Below are positions 25,366-33,930 of a stretch of DNA of 64,000 nt, in pieces (within the stretch, counting starts at the first letter, position 1; each line of letters starts with the position of its first letter). Under the pieces are notes generated by a model, which saw only the letters and a program-made list of their open reading frames with translations, was not told where the DNA came from and ran no database searches. Source of the DNA: Devosiaceae bacterium (GTDB lineage Bacteria > Pseudomonadota > Alphaproteobacteria > Rhizobiales > Devosiaceae); assembly GCA_021648375.1 (NCBI GenBank), contig JAKISW010000007.1, forward strand, positions 15,422 through 79,421, given 5' to 3'. The position numbers and the translations under genes were made by a program.

Positions 25366-26959
25366 GAGAAAAATTATCAATCAACGCTTAACCCGCAAAT
25401 TTGTTGGAATATTTTTTGCGCTGCTGGTCGGTGGGCTGATGATTGCAATTTTTGCCGTGTTGATTTTTTCCCCACAACCGGCAAACAGCAATGCTCTGAC
25501 ACCAGATATTGCCCACCTGATCAGAATGAGTCTGATACAGGCCGCTTTAAGCACTGCCATCTCGCTAATTGTCGGCATTGCTCTGGCATGGAGCCTTAAT
25601 CGTTTGAGGTTTTGGGGGCGCTCGATAATTATCTCGTTACTTGCCACCGCCATTGTTGCCCCCGGCCTGGTGATAGCTCTTGGCCTGATCAGTGTTTGGG
25701 GTCGTGCTGGCTGGATCGCAGATTTTGCCGACCTTTTTGCGTTTAATTGGCCCGGCGGTATTTTTGGACTGTTTGGAATTGTTCTGGCTCACACGGTGTT
25801 AAATGGCGCCTTTGCAGCCCATCTCTTGTTGGCCCGCCTCAGCGCCATACCCGCCCAAAAATTAAAACTCGCTCAAAGCCTTGTACTAGCCCCGTGGCAA
25901 CGCTTTGCCATCCTTGACTGGCCGGCAATCTCCAGCGCCCTGCCATCCCTTGCTTCAATCATTTTCCTGCTGACTTTTACCAGCTTTCCCATAGTGTTGT
26001 TACTGGGCGGTGGCCCATCCAACCAGACATTGGAAGTAGCAATTTATAGCGCGGTTCGCTTGGATTTTGATCTAAAAACCGCCGCCATGCTTGCTCTGGT
26101 ACAGCTTGGTATCTGCGTGGCGATAATTTTGCCCACCCTTGGCTCAACTCAAAATTTTTCTAACTCCGGAAATACCAGTTCCCATCATTGGCCCGACAGG
26201 GGAATTGTGAAGTTCATCCAGATTGCAATTTTGATCATTGCGATATTTGGTTTTACCTCCCCACTGCTGGCAGTTCTGCAAAAAGGACTGGGGCCGGAGT
26301 TTTTTGAAACTATTACACGCCCTTCTTTCATCAAAGCTGCACAAAACTCACTGATACTTGGCACGATCAGCGCCGCAATTACCCTGTTTGTTGCCATTCG
26401 CATCGCCATGACCATGGCTATAACTAGATCAAAGATTGCCAAAGCGGTGTTTGTAACTCCCATATTTGCCTATCTGGTAATGCCCTCTGTGGTACTTTCT
26501 TTAGGGTTTTTTATCGGCTCAAGAAATCTGGGGATTAGCAATGCCGTGGCGGCCCCCATGGTTTTGATTATTGCCAATGTGTTGCTGGCCCTGCCCTTTG
26601 TCTATGCGATGATTGCCCCGGCCATCAAATCCATCCATTCCCGTTATGATAAGCAGGCCCGCGCCTTAAATTTAAGCGGTTTTAAGCGCTGGCAACTGGT
26701 TGAAAGGCCGCTTTTGGGGCGCGAAATTGGACTAGCGCTGGCATTGACCTTTAGTTTTTCTCTTGGGGATCTGGGGGTGATTTCCCTGTTTGGAACCGCT
26801 GAGTTTTCTACCTTGCCGTGGCAGATGTTTCGCGCCATGGGCGCCTATCGCAACAATGATGCAGCCACCATTGCCGCTATCATGTTATTAATATCCATGG
26901 CAGTATTTTTGATATTGCCGTCACTTTTTAACCGGAGTGTTAAAATTGCTGAAAATTGA
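25316..26959 (+). CDS. thiP: Thiamine ABC transporter permease ThiP
   Basis: 547 aa from the ATG at 25316, which overlaps thiB by 50 nt. About twelve transmembrane helices are arranged as two homologous halves, each with a binding-protein-dependent permease EAA loop (LARLSAIPAQKLKLAQSLVL in the first, KQARALNLSGFKRWQLVERP in the second). That fused arrangement is the usual ThiP layout. The true start is uncertain: the best ribosome site, AATAGGAGAA, overlaps the thiB stop and is followed by ATT ATC codons (25373, 25376) rather than ATG/GTG/TTG. The first 19 residues from 25316 are hydrophilic and not family-like. Confidence 0.93.
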   Translation: MKAPAHGLRKCSQLFNRRKIINQRLTRKFVGIFFALLVGGLMIAIFAVLIFSPQPANSNALTPDIAHLIRMSLIQAALSTAISLIVGIALAWSLNRLRFWGRSIIISLLATAIVAPGLVIALGLISVWGRAGWIADFADLFAFNWPGGIFGLFGIVLAHTVLNGAFAAHLLLARLSAIPAQKLKLAQSLVLAPWQRFAILDWPAISSALPSLASIIFLLTFTSFPIVLLLGGGPSNQTLEVAIYSAVRLDFDLKTAAMLALVQLGICVAIILPTLGSTQNFSNSGNTSSHHWPDRGIVKFIQIAILIIAIFGFTSPLLAVLQKGLGPEFFETITRPSFIKAAQNSLILGTISAAITLFVAIRIAMTMAITRSKIAKAVFVTPIFAYLVMPSVVLSLGFFIGSRNLGISNAVAAPMVLIIANVLLALPFVYAMIAPAIKSIHSRYDKQARALNLSGFKRWQLVERPLLGREIGLALALTFSFSLGDLGVISLFGTAEFSTLPWQMFRAMGAYRNNDAATIAAIMLLISMAVFLILPSLFNRSVKIAEN

Positions 26960-27545
26960 AAACCTGAAATTTTCTCATCCCGGACAAAAAACTCCCCTGA
27001 TTTATAACCTGGTGCTGCACCCCGGAAAAACAGGTAATTTTAACGGACCCTCAGGTTGCGGAAAATCCACTCTTTTAGATCTGATCGCCGGATTTTTACA
27101 ACCCACATCCGGCAAAATCATGCTTGATGGAAAAGATATTGTTGGCCTGGAACCAGAGCAAAGGCCGGTTTCCATCCTGTTTCAAAGTGATAATTTATTT
27201 GACCATTTAAGCGTCAGAAAAAACCTGCAACTTGGCCTTGCGAAAAACCCGGATACCAAAGTCTCAACTATTCAAAATGTTCTGGAGCAGGTTGGCCTGA
27301 CAGAATTTATTGACCGTCCCGCCAGCTCACTTTCAGGTGGCCAAAAACAAAGAATTGCTCTGGCACGCACCCTTCTGGCCAACCAGTCCATCCTGCTGCT
27401 TGATGAACCCTATTCCAGCCTTGATAAAATCAACGCCGATAAAATGCGTCAACTGGTCGAGCAACTAACAATCGAAAATAATTGGCACACGCTGATAGTT
27501 TCTCATCTAGCAGAAGATGAAAAACAAGCCAAATCTCTGCCCTGA
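26946..27545 (+). CDS. thiQ: Thiamine ABC transporter ATP-binding protein ThiQ
   Basis: 199 aa from a TTG chosen because CCGGAG lies 8 nt upstream; a GTG three codons earlier is the alternative. Walker A GPSGCGKSTLLDLIAG, signature LSGGQKQRIALARTLL, Walker B ILLLDEPYSSLDK and the switch His in TLIVSHLAED are intact. ThiQ proteins are short ABC ATPases of this size. Coding overlaps the thiP end by 14 nt. It energises import of thiamine by ThiBPQ. It converges with the gene ending at 27555, with only 9 nt between them. Confidence 0.94.
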   Translation: MLKIENLKFSHPGQKTPLIYNLVLHPGKTGNFNGPSGCGKSTLLDLIAGFLQPTSGKIMLDGKDIVGLEPEQRPVSILFQSDNLFDHLSVRKNLQLGLAKNPDTKVSTIQNVLEQVGLTEFIDRPASSLSGGQKQRIALARTLLANQSILLLDEPYSSLDKINADKMRQLVEQLTIENNWHTLIVSHLAEDEKQAKSLP

Positions 27546-27554
27546 CCAATGTTT

Positions 27555-29747
27555 TTAGCCATTATTTGCAGCGGCTGCAGCTTCAGCACTGGCCCAAATG
27601 GCCATAACATCATTAAACAGGGTCTGGGCGGCTTCATCTTTTTCAAGGGTAATGATTGCCCTGCGCCCTGATGAATAAATCATCGCCAGGTCCATCCATT
27701 TACGATTTTGCAGCAAATCCAGATTGGTTCTGATATCGGCATCAGCAGCACTGAGCGCAAACAGGAATGAATTACCCACAACCCTGGCCGAAGCACCAAC
27801 CAAAGCCGCGCCCTGCACAAGCTCTTCGTTTTTCAACAGGATACCGGGCAGCCCTGCGATTGAGCCACCGGAAAATGCTGAGCTAACCTCAAAATCTATT
27901 TCCATCAAATGAGAAGCTGGCAAACTGCGATCACCATTGCGCCTGATAAGTATTCTGACCCCAAGATTTTTTGCCGGGATATTGGCTTCACCAATAATTG
28001 TCGGCTCACCCAGCTCATCAACTCCGCGACGCCATTGCACTGTACCCGAAAACGGCACCGCACCACTTGCTCCATCTGTTGAAGCTTCAAGCAATAATGA
28101 TTGAGCAGAACCGACAACCGCTCCATTTGCATCGCCCTCCTGAGCCAATGCGGTATCAGGAGCTTCGGTGCCGGCACCCAAACGATCTTCAACCTTATCA
28201 CCGCCTATTTCAGGCTGCGTAGCCCTGTCATTGGCATTTGCGGCTGCTCCGCCATCAGGATTTGAAGATAATCTGTCTTCTGTTTTATTAACATCCTCAA
28301 ACGCCACATTGGCATCGCTTACATCATTGGTATCAACTTCAGTCGCCGTATTGCCGACATTTGGATTGCTACCGGCACCCGGGTTTTGCGAACCATTGTC
28401 GATTACGCGCACCGGATTTGTATTACCCGCATCCGGGGCAGAACCAGCACCATTATCCCCCTGTTGCCCTTCAACTGCCACATCAGAGGCAAACAACGCC
28501 TCCAGATCAATATAGCCTTCTCTCCATGCATAATAGGCACCGCCTCCAACGGCTCCCAACAGCAGGATAACCAACACAAGAAAAATGGTTAGGCCATTGC
28601 CACCTTTTTCTTCATCATCCCCAAAAGAAAATTCATCCCCCGCATTACCATCATTATTTGAGAAGTTGTCATCATCAAATCCAAGGTCATCATCAAACCC
28701 CGGCTCACCACGCGCTTCACGGTCCAATGTCTCGATGGCCCGGTCCACAACCAGTTGCGAATCATCATTCATCACGGATGTAGATCGAATAACTGCCGGA
28801 TCAGGTGCATCAACTCGAGCAATTGCAGGTGCAGGCTCTACCTTTGCAGGCCCGCTTTCAACTTCGCGAACCTGGGACATGGCAGCCCCGACACCAATGT
28901 CAGATTGGGATACAGCTGAATTTGCAGATTGCACGTTTGATGGATTGACTTCAGGGTCCGCCAGAGCAGAATTACTCGCCGTTACAACAGAAGAGGCAGC
29001 TCCTGCGGCCTGATTTGATTTTTCCTGTCCAAAACCAGCAGAACTTGATTTAGCCTGCTCCGCTCTGGCAATTATTGCATCAAGAGCGGCATTTCCCACA
29101 CTTTTGCTCTGGCCACCGCTGGTTTTTGTATCTGGCTGGCGCTCACCGGATTGCAGTTTTACTTCACCGTTTTTTTCTTTAACATCACCTGAACCGGTTG
29201 CAGTGATATTTTCAGCATCCTGCGTTGCACCACTGTTCATACTGGCCTGGTTAAGGGCAGCGCTTAATTCATCGCCACTGTCCTTTGGCAGTTCCTCAGT
29301 TACAGTTTTTGGGGTTTCTTCGTGGGCAGACGCTTCATTGACAGGTACTTCATCTTCACCATTGCTCGATTGATCATCTGCCTCTGGTTCGCTTGTTGCG
29401 ACTTCTTCAGCAACGGGATGATCAACAACAGGTTCTTCAACAACAGGTTCTTCAACAACGGGCTGCTCAACATCCGGCTCAGCAGGTGCAAGAGGAATGG
29501 AAGTTTCCTCCACATCCTTTAATCCGCTAAGCAATGCCTCGGTTGCTTCATGCTCTACCTGTCGAATGCAATCTTCCAGCTCCAGCCTGTGCTGGGTGAT
29601 TTCCCTGGCGGGTAATGGCGGAGAAATCGCACGCAATTGAGTGACCAGCGCCTTGCGCGCTTTTTCATAAACCTCACGTCGGGACGCGCCGTTGCTCTCC
29701 GGGAGTGCCCCCACAGCTTTGCTTAATAGTTCCTGGTAGTTCGCCAT
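27555..29747 (-). CDS. Large single-pass membrane protein with low-complexity acidic region
   Basis: 730 aa. The N-terminal helical part (about 1-75, with SRREVYEKARKALVTQLRAI) looks conserved. Then comes a long disordered segment rich in Glu, Pro, Val and Ser, including tandem VVEEPVVEEPV repeats. One transmembrane helix lies near residues 385-408 (IFLVLVILLLGAVGGGAYYA), followed by an Asn/Gly/Asp-rich linker and a folded C-terminal domain of about 165 residues (VPFSGTVQWRRGVDELGEPT, then RAIITLEKDEAAQTLFNDV). I do not recognise a characterised family. The orientation suggests a cytoplasmic N-terminus and periplasmic C-domain. It lies 45 nt downstream of purA on the same strand. Confidence 0.75.
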   Translation of the reverse strand: MANYQELLSKAVGALPESNGASRREVYEKARKALVTQLRAISPPLPAREITQHRLELEDCIRQVEHEATEALLSGLKDVEETSIPLAPAEPDVEQPVVEEPVVEEPVVDHPVAEEVATSEPEADDQSSNGEDEVPVNEASAHEETPKTVTEELPKDSGDELSAALNQASMNSGATQDAENITATGSGDVKEKNGEVKLQSGERQPDTKTSGGQSKSVGNAALDAIIARAEQAKSSSAGFGQEKSNQAAGAASSVVTASNSALADPEVNPSNVQSANSAVSQSDIGVGAAMSQVREVESGPAKVEPAPAIARVDAPDPAVIRSTSVMNDDSQLVVDRAIETLDREARGEPGFDDDLGFDDDNFSNNDGNAGDEFSFGDDEEKGGNGLTIFLVLVILLLGAVGGGAYYAWREGYIDLEALFASDVAVEGQQGDNGAGSAPDAGNTNPVRVIDNGSQNPGAGSNPNVGNTATEVDTNDVSDANVAFEDVNKTEDRLSSNPDGGAAANANDRATQPEIGGDKVEDRLGAGTEAPDTALAQEGDANGAVVGSAQSLLLEASTDGASGAVPFSGTVQWRRGVDELGEPTIIGEANIPAKNLGVRILIRRNGDRSLPASHLMEIDFEVSSAFSGGSIAGLPGILLKNEELVQGAALVGASARVVGNSFLFALSAADADIRTNLDLLQNRKWMDLAMIYSSGRRAIITLEKDEAAQTLFNDVMAIWASAEAAAAANNG

Positions 29748-29792
29748 TCGTTACTCAACGCTCAATTTAAATTTCATTTTTGTCAAAAAAAC

Positions 29793-31082
29793 CTATGCTT
29801 GGAAAGGGTCTATTACCATTATAGTATCCAAACGCTCTGGACTTGTTGATAATAAGGCTACAGGAGAACCAATTAACTCTTCGATACGACGAACATATTT
29901 GATCGCCTGTGCCGGAAGGTCTGCCCATCGCCTTGCCCCTGCCGAAATTTCTTTCCATCCCTCATATGTTTCATATACCGGCGTAACACCAGCCTGCCCG
30001 GCCATAGAAGCAGGCAGATAGTCAATGCGTTTTCCTTTATATTCATAGGCCACGCACACCTTAATTTCATCCAGACCATCCAAAACGTCAAGTTTAGTCA
30101 GTGCAATACCGTTAATGCCCGAAGTTTTAACCATTTGAGCTACCAAAACCGCATCAAACCAGCCACAACGACGCTTGCGACCGGTTACAACCCCAAATTC
30201 ATGGCCCTTTTCCCCTAAAAACTTACCCGTTTCATTTTCCTGCTCGGTGGGAAAAGGTCCCTCTCCAACACGAGTAGTATAGGCCTTGGTTATTCCCAAC
30301 ACATAATTCAGCGCACCGGGACCAACCCCTGCCCCGGCAGCGGCCTGCCCCGCCACCACATTCGAGGACGTTACAAAAGGATAGGTTCCATGATCATTAT
30401 CCAGCAACGCCCCTTGTGCACCTTCAAATAAAATTCTTTTCCCCTCAGCCATATATTGAGCAAGCAGGCTCCAGCTTTTACCCATAAAGGGCAATATACC
30501 CGCTGCTACCTCATTTAATTCATCAACAATTGTCTGAGGATTGATTTCTTTTATTCCCATGCCCCGCCTCAAGGCATTGTGATGTAAAAGCAGGCGCTCA
30601 ATCTTTTCCATCAGAGCATCCGGCTCGCCAAGATCCATCACCCGAATAGCCCGACGTCCCACCTTATCCTCATAGGCAGGACCAATACCACGTTTGGTGG
30701 TGCCAATTTTTAAACCGGCATTTTGCCCCTCACGGATAGCATCCAACTCTCGATGTACCGATAATATCAGCGGCGCATTTTCAGCTACCGTTAAAATCTC
30801 AGGGTTGATTTCAACTCCCTGATCCTGAAGTTTTTTAACCTCAGCCACAAAATGATGGGGGTCAACAACCACCCCATTGCCAATGATGGATTTTTTTCCC
30901 TGCACCAGGCCGGAAGGCAACAGCGACAATTTATAAACCTTGCCATCAATCACCAGGGTATGGCCCGCATTGTGCCCCCCCTGATAACGCACCACCACAT
31001 CAGCCCTGTCCGAGAGCCAATCAACAATCTTGCCCTTGCCCTCATCGCCCCATTGAGAGCCAACGACCACCACATTGCCCAT
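29793..31082 (-). CDS. purA: Adenylosuccinate synthetase PurA
   Basis: 429 aa, the usual length. It catalyses GTP-dependent condensation of IMP and aspartate, the first committed AMP step. N-terminal VVVVGSQWGDEGKGKIVDWL carries the catalytic Asp and P-loop-like segment. GGHNAGHTLV, GNGVVVDP, TKRGIGPAYEDKVGR and LFEGAQGALLDNDHGTYPFV are family hallmarks, and the C-terminal GTP-binding loop is ALTKLDVLDGLDEIKVC. No truncation or odd residues are seen. Confidence 0.97.
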   Translation of the reverse strand: MGNVVVVGSQWGDEGKGKIVDWLSDRADVVVRYQGGHNAGHTLVIDGKVYKLSLLPSGLVQGKKSIIGNGVVVDPHHFVAEVKKLQDQGVEINPEILTVAENAPLILSVHRELDAIREGQNAGLKIGTTKRGIGPAYEDKVGRRAIRVMDLGEPDALMEKIERLLLHHNALRRGMGIKEINPQTIVDELNEVAAGILPFMGKSWSLLAQYMAEGKRILFEGAQGALLDNDHGTYPFVTSSNVVAGQAAAGAGVGPGALNYVLGITKAYTTRVGEGPFPTEQENETGKFLGEKGHEFGVVTGRKRRCGWFDAVLVAQMVKTSGINGIALTKLDVLDGLDEIKVCVAYEYKGKRIDYLPASMAGQAGVTPVYETYEGWKEISAGARRWADLPAQAIKYVRRIEELIGSPVALLSTSPERLDTIMVIDPFQA

Positions 31083-31259
31083 TTATTCACTTTCCCAACA
31101 ATTAGTTTATCTGCGCCAGCAATGCTGATAGTTCTCAAACAACATAACTGCAATAGCAGATAAAAAAAACTGGATCAATTTCATGTTCATTACAGGCTTA
31201 TTATATGCATTTTGCCTTGACTTGCACCATGCCGGGCTAGCTCGTACCGAAAGCACCTC

Positions 31260-32228
31260 GTGAATAATCCAACAAACAAAACTGCTGGTTCATCTTTATT
31301 TTCATTTCTGATGTCAAAGCCCTATTTGCTTTTGGTACTGGCTCCGATTTTCTGGGGTGGCAATATCAGTGCAGGCAAACTGGCCGTTGGAAATATCGAT
31401 CCGTACCTGCTGACTATTGGGCGCTGGAGCGGCGCCTTGCTAATCCTGCTTCCCCTTGCATTGCCCCACATAATTGCCGACTGGAAGCAGATTAAACCAA
31501 AACTGCCTCTTTTGGCCATGTTCGGATTTTTCGGCTTTACGGTATTTAACGTGCTTTTATATAACTCATCTCTTTATACATCAGCTATCAATGGTTCGAT
31601 CGAGCAGGCTTCGATCCCCGTTTTTGTGCTGATAGGAAACCTGATCCTGTTTGGAATAAGACCAAAACCATTGCAGGTATTGGGGTTGATCCTAACCATT
31701 GCCGGCGTGGTCTGGGTGGCCACCAGAGGGCTTCCCGCCACTTTGTTGTCGCTACAGCTCAACATTGGCGATGCCATGGTGATTATAGCCTGTTTTTTAT
31801 ACGCCGGATATTCCCTTGCCCTTAAATACAAACCAAAAACCCACTGGTTGAGTTTTTTGGCCGTAACTGCTTTTTTCGCGCTGATCGCTGCATTTCTAGC
31901 CCAGGTATTCGTCGGCGGTGGTTTAGGCGAGTTAACCAAATTGGTTCCTCAAACCACGACCCGTGGCTGGCTATTGATTATTTATGTGATGATTTTCCCC
32001 TCAATTCTGGCACAGCTGTTTTATGCAAGGGGCGTTGAAATGATCGGTCCCAACCGCGCTTCCATATTCATTAACCTGCTGCCGGTATTCGGCACTGTTA
32101 TTTCAGTGCTGATAGTTGGGGAAAAATTTCAGTTTTTCCATTTTGTGGCAGCTGTTCTGGTTGTTTTGGGCATCATATTTTCGGAATTAAGCACCAGAGC
32201 CAGAACTGGAACCAGTGTAAAATCCTGA
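31260..32228 (+). CDS. EamA/DMT-family transporter
   Basis: 322 aa from a GTG start; the ATG 17 codons later (MSKPYLLLVLAP) is a plausible alternative because it begins just before the first helix. Ten hydrophobic helices form two EamA repeats: LVLAPIFWGGNISAGKLAVG opens the first and VIIACFLYAGYSLALKYKP the second, ending LVVLGIIFSELS. DMT proteins export or exchange small metabolites such as amino acids; the substrate is not predictable here. Its promoter lies in the gap shared divergently with purA. Confidence 0.88.
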   Translation: MNNPTNKTAGSSLFSFLMSKPYLLLVLAPIFWGGNISAGKLAVGNIDPYLLTIGRWSGALLILLPLALPHIIADWKQIKPKLPLLAMFGFFGFTVFNVLLYNSSLYTSAINGSIEQASIPVFVLIGNLILFGIRPKPLQVLGLILTIAGVVWVATRGLPATLLSLQLNIGDAMVIIACFLYAGYSLALKYKPKTHWLSFLAVTAFFALIAAFLAQVFVGGGLGELTKLVPQTTTRGWLLIIYVMIFPSILAQLFYARGVEMIGPNRASIFINLLPVFGTVISVLIVGEKFQFFHFVAAVLVVLGIIFSELSTRARTGTSVKS

Positions 32229-32279
32229 ACAATTTTACCTTTTTTCAGACTTAGGTACCAGATTTTTTGCCCCTTTGCT

Positions 32280-32444
32280 AAGACCATGGTCTGAATAAAA
32301 AATTCACAGGTCTCAATCCGCCCCGAATAGGTCCTCAACCCCTATATTTAGCAATTTTTCCTGCATAGCTTCAAATTTCTAACGAGGCAAAGTTTTCCAA
32401 AATAAACAACCTCGTATTTTGGAGAATGAAAAAGGAATATTAAA
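32280..32444 (+). promoter_or_regulatory. Repeated palindromic leader, copy 1
   Basis: The perfect 12-bp palindrome AGACCATGGTCT (32281-32292) is followed by text conserved with 33102-33246: TCTGAATAAAAAATTCACAG, then ATAGGTC, ACGAGGCAAA, and GAATGAAAAAGGAATATTAA directly before the ATG. The shared segments mark the promoter, operator and ribosome site duplicated together with the gene. Confidence 0.6.
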
Positions 32445-32894
32445 ATGATCTTTCAGTTAAAACTCAGCACACTTTTGAACGGTGTTGCCGTAGCCGCCCT
32501 AACCGTTGGTCTTACGCTTTCCCCCGTGACCATCGACTTCGAGGACGGAAAACTGGCCTTCAAAACCAACAGTGTTTTTGCCAGCGACTCGGGCTCAAGT
32601 AGCAGCTCTGATGACGATAATGACGACGACTATGATGACGACGATGACGATGACGATGATAATCGTTTTAATTCCCGCCCGATGAATCTGGATGATTTTT
32701 TGGGCAGCCTTCGCAACGGCACCAGAATTGTTAAAGCTGAAAGAAGCCGCAATGAAATTGAAATCAAGTATTCCGATGGCTGGGAAGAAAAAATCGAATA
32801 TGGCCGCTATGAACTAGAAGCCCCTAACGGACGCACCATCATATCTCGTCCAGCAACTCAAAGAGATTTAGATCGTTTGAACTCGGCATTCTAG
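32445..32894 (+). CDS. Exported polyacidic protein, tandem paralogue A
   Basis: 149 aa. A signal peptide-like N-terminus (LNGVAVAALTVGLTLSPV, later FASDSG) is followed by a Ser run and about 20 consecutive acidic residues (DDDNDDDYDDDDDDDDD). The C-terminal domain of about 70 residues has MNLDDFLGSLRNGTRIVKAE, EIEIKYSDGWEEKIEYGRYE and PATQRDLDRLNS. The conserved SDGWEEKIE-GRYEL text suggests a small beta-rich domain vaguely like PepSY, but I cannot name it. AAAAAGGAATATTAAA precedes the ATG. The C-terminal DNA is identical over 125 bp to that of the next gene. Cation binding by the Asp run is only inference. Confidence 0.75.
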   Translation: MIFQLKLSTLLNGVAVAALTVGLTLSPVTIDFEDGKLAFKTNSVFASDSGSSSSSDDDNDDDYDDDDDDDDDNRFNSRPMNLDDFLGSLRNGTRIVKAERSRNEIEIKYSDGWEEKIEYGRYELEAPNGRTIISRPATQRDLDRLNSAF

Positions 32895-32943
32895 CCGTCA
32901 TGAGTTAATTCTCGCTCATAAATTGCTGATATCAGACGCTTTA

Positions 32944-32987
32944 GCACCCGGTCCTTCCCACCCCCTTTGGACCGGGTGCATTTTTTT
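32944..32987 (+). terminator. Rho-independent terminator after paralogue A
   Basis: A perfect 11-bp stem GCACCCGGTCC/GGACCGGGTGC (32944-32954 with 32969-32979) is followed by A and seven T, 50 nt past the stop of the first paralogue. A related stem occurs after paralogue B, showing that the terminator was duplicated as well. Confidence 0.92.
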
Positions 32988-33101
32988 GTTCTCAGCATTT
33001 CCTGAAAAGATTTTAGATACGTATTTCGCTTTGTAGCGTATTCTAAATCTTACCCACCAGTGCAAACTGAAACCAGGATTAAAAACTTCCCTCCCCAATA
33101 C

Positions 33102-33246
33102 AGACCTTGGTCTGAAGAAAAAATTCACAAGTCCCAACAAAGCTCTATTAGGTCTTTGGACCCTTTTTAGCCGAGCAAATATTGACTAATTTCATATTCA
33201 TACGAGGCAAAATTCCTCGCAAGAAAAATGAAAAAGGAAAATTAAA
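33102..33246 (+). promoter_or_regulatory. Repeated palindromic leader, copy 2
   Basis: AGACCTTGGTCT (33103-33114) is followed by GAAGAAAAAATTCACAAGTC, TTAGGTC, ACGAGGCAAA and AATGAAAAAGGAAAATTAAA before the ATG, matching copy 1 at 32280-32444. The 352-bp gap 32895-33246 otherwise holds only the terminator of paralogue A. Confidence 0.6.
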
Positions 33247-33789
33247 ATGATCTCCAAAATAAAATCCAGTGCAGTTTTAAGTGGCGTTACTATAGCTGTC
33301 CTCACCGTTGGCTTTGCCCTTTCCCCCTTAAACATCGAATTTAAAAACGGGCAATTAGGGCTTACTAACAACTATGCATATGCAAACAGCGACAATTCCA
33401 ATTCAGAAATGTCCAGCAATGGTATGGGCGAAAATGCCGCTACAGATCAAAATAACATGTGGGACGAAATAAAAAACGGCATCGGCGCGCTGCTGGGCAA
33501 CCAAAATTTCAATTATGATCGTGACAATTACGATGATGATGATGATTACAAAAATTCGCGCTCAAACTCTCGCCCGATGACTTTAGATGGCTTTTTAGAC
33601 AGCCTTCGCAATGGCGCAACAATTGTTGAAGTTGAAAGAAGCCGCAATGAAATTGAAATCAAGTATTCCGATGGCTGGGAAGAAAAAATCGAATATGGCC
33701 GCTATGAACTAGAAGCCCCTAACGGACGCACCATCATATCTCGTCCAGCAACTCAAAAAGATTTGGATCGCCTGAATTCAGCGTTCTGA
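33247..33789 (+). CDS. Exported polyacidic protein, tandem paralogue B
   Basis: 180 aa, the second copy of the tandem pair. The signal peptide region (LSGVTIAVLTVGFALSPLNI) is similar to paralogue A; the middle differs, with an extra Asn/Ser/Met-rich stretch (NNMWDEIKNGIGALLGNQNF) and a shorter acidic run (NYDDDDDY). The C-terminal domain reads MTLDGFLDSLRNGATIVEVE, then is identical to paralogue A through SDGWEEKIEYGRYELEAPNG and RPATQ. The AAAAAGGAAAATTAAA ribosome site is also shared. Function unknown. The pattern of identity points to gene conversion rather than simple recent duplication. Confidence 0.75.
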   Translation: MISKIKSSAVLSGVTIAVLTVGFALSPLNIEFKNGQLGLTNNYAYANSDNSNSEMSSNGMGENAATDQNNMWDEIKNGIGALLGNQNFNYDRDNYDDDDDYKNSRSNSRPMTLDGFLDSLRNGATIVEVERSRNEIEIKYSDGWEEKIEYGRYELEAPNGRTIISRPATQKDLDRLNSAF

Positions 33790-33834
33790 TATCTTTTAGG
33801 CTACAACACCCCATTATAGCTTGTTGCAGACAAA

Positions 33835-33876
33835 GTCGCACCCGACCCACCCCATGGATCGGGTGCGACACTGTTT
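33835..33876 (+). terminator. Terminator after paralogue B
   Basis: 11-bp stem GTCGCACCCGA/TCGGGTGCGAC (33835-33845 with 33859-33869), then ACTGTTTTA. It is related to the terminator at 32944 (shared GCACCCG/CGGGTGC core and CCCACCCC loop text). It also lies between convergent genes. Confidence 0.8.
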
Positions 33877-33930
33877 TATAATTTACCTGTTAAAGTTTAC
33901 TGCCAAAACAAAGCCAAAAAACCAGCCCTG

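Noticed and set aside
28168..29373. Ser/Thr-rich plus-strand frames over the 730-aa membrane protein
   Set aside because: Shadows of the acidic low-complexity segment; no start signals.
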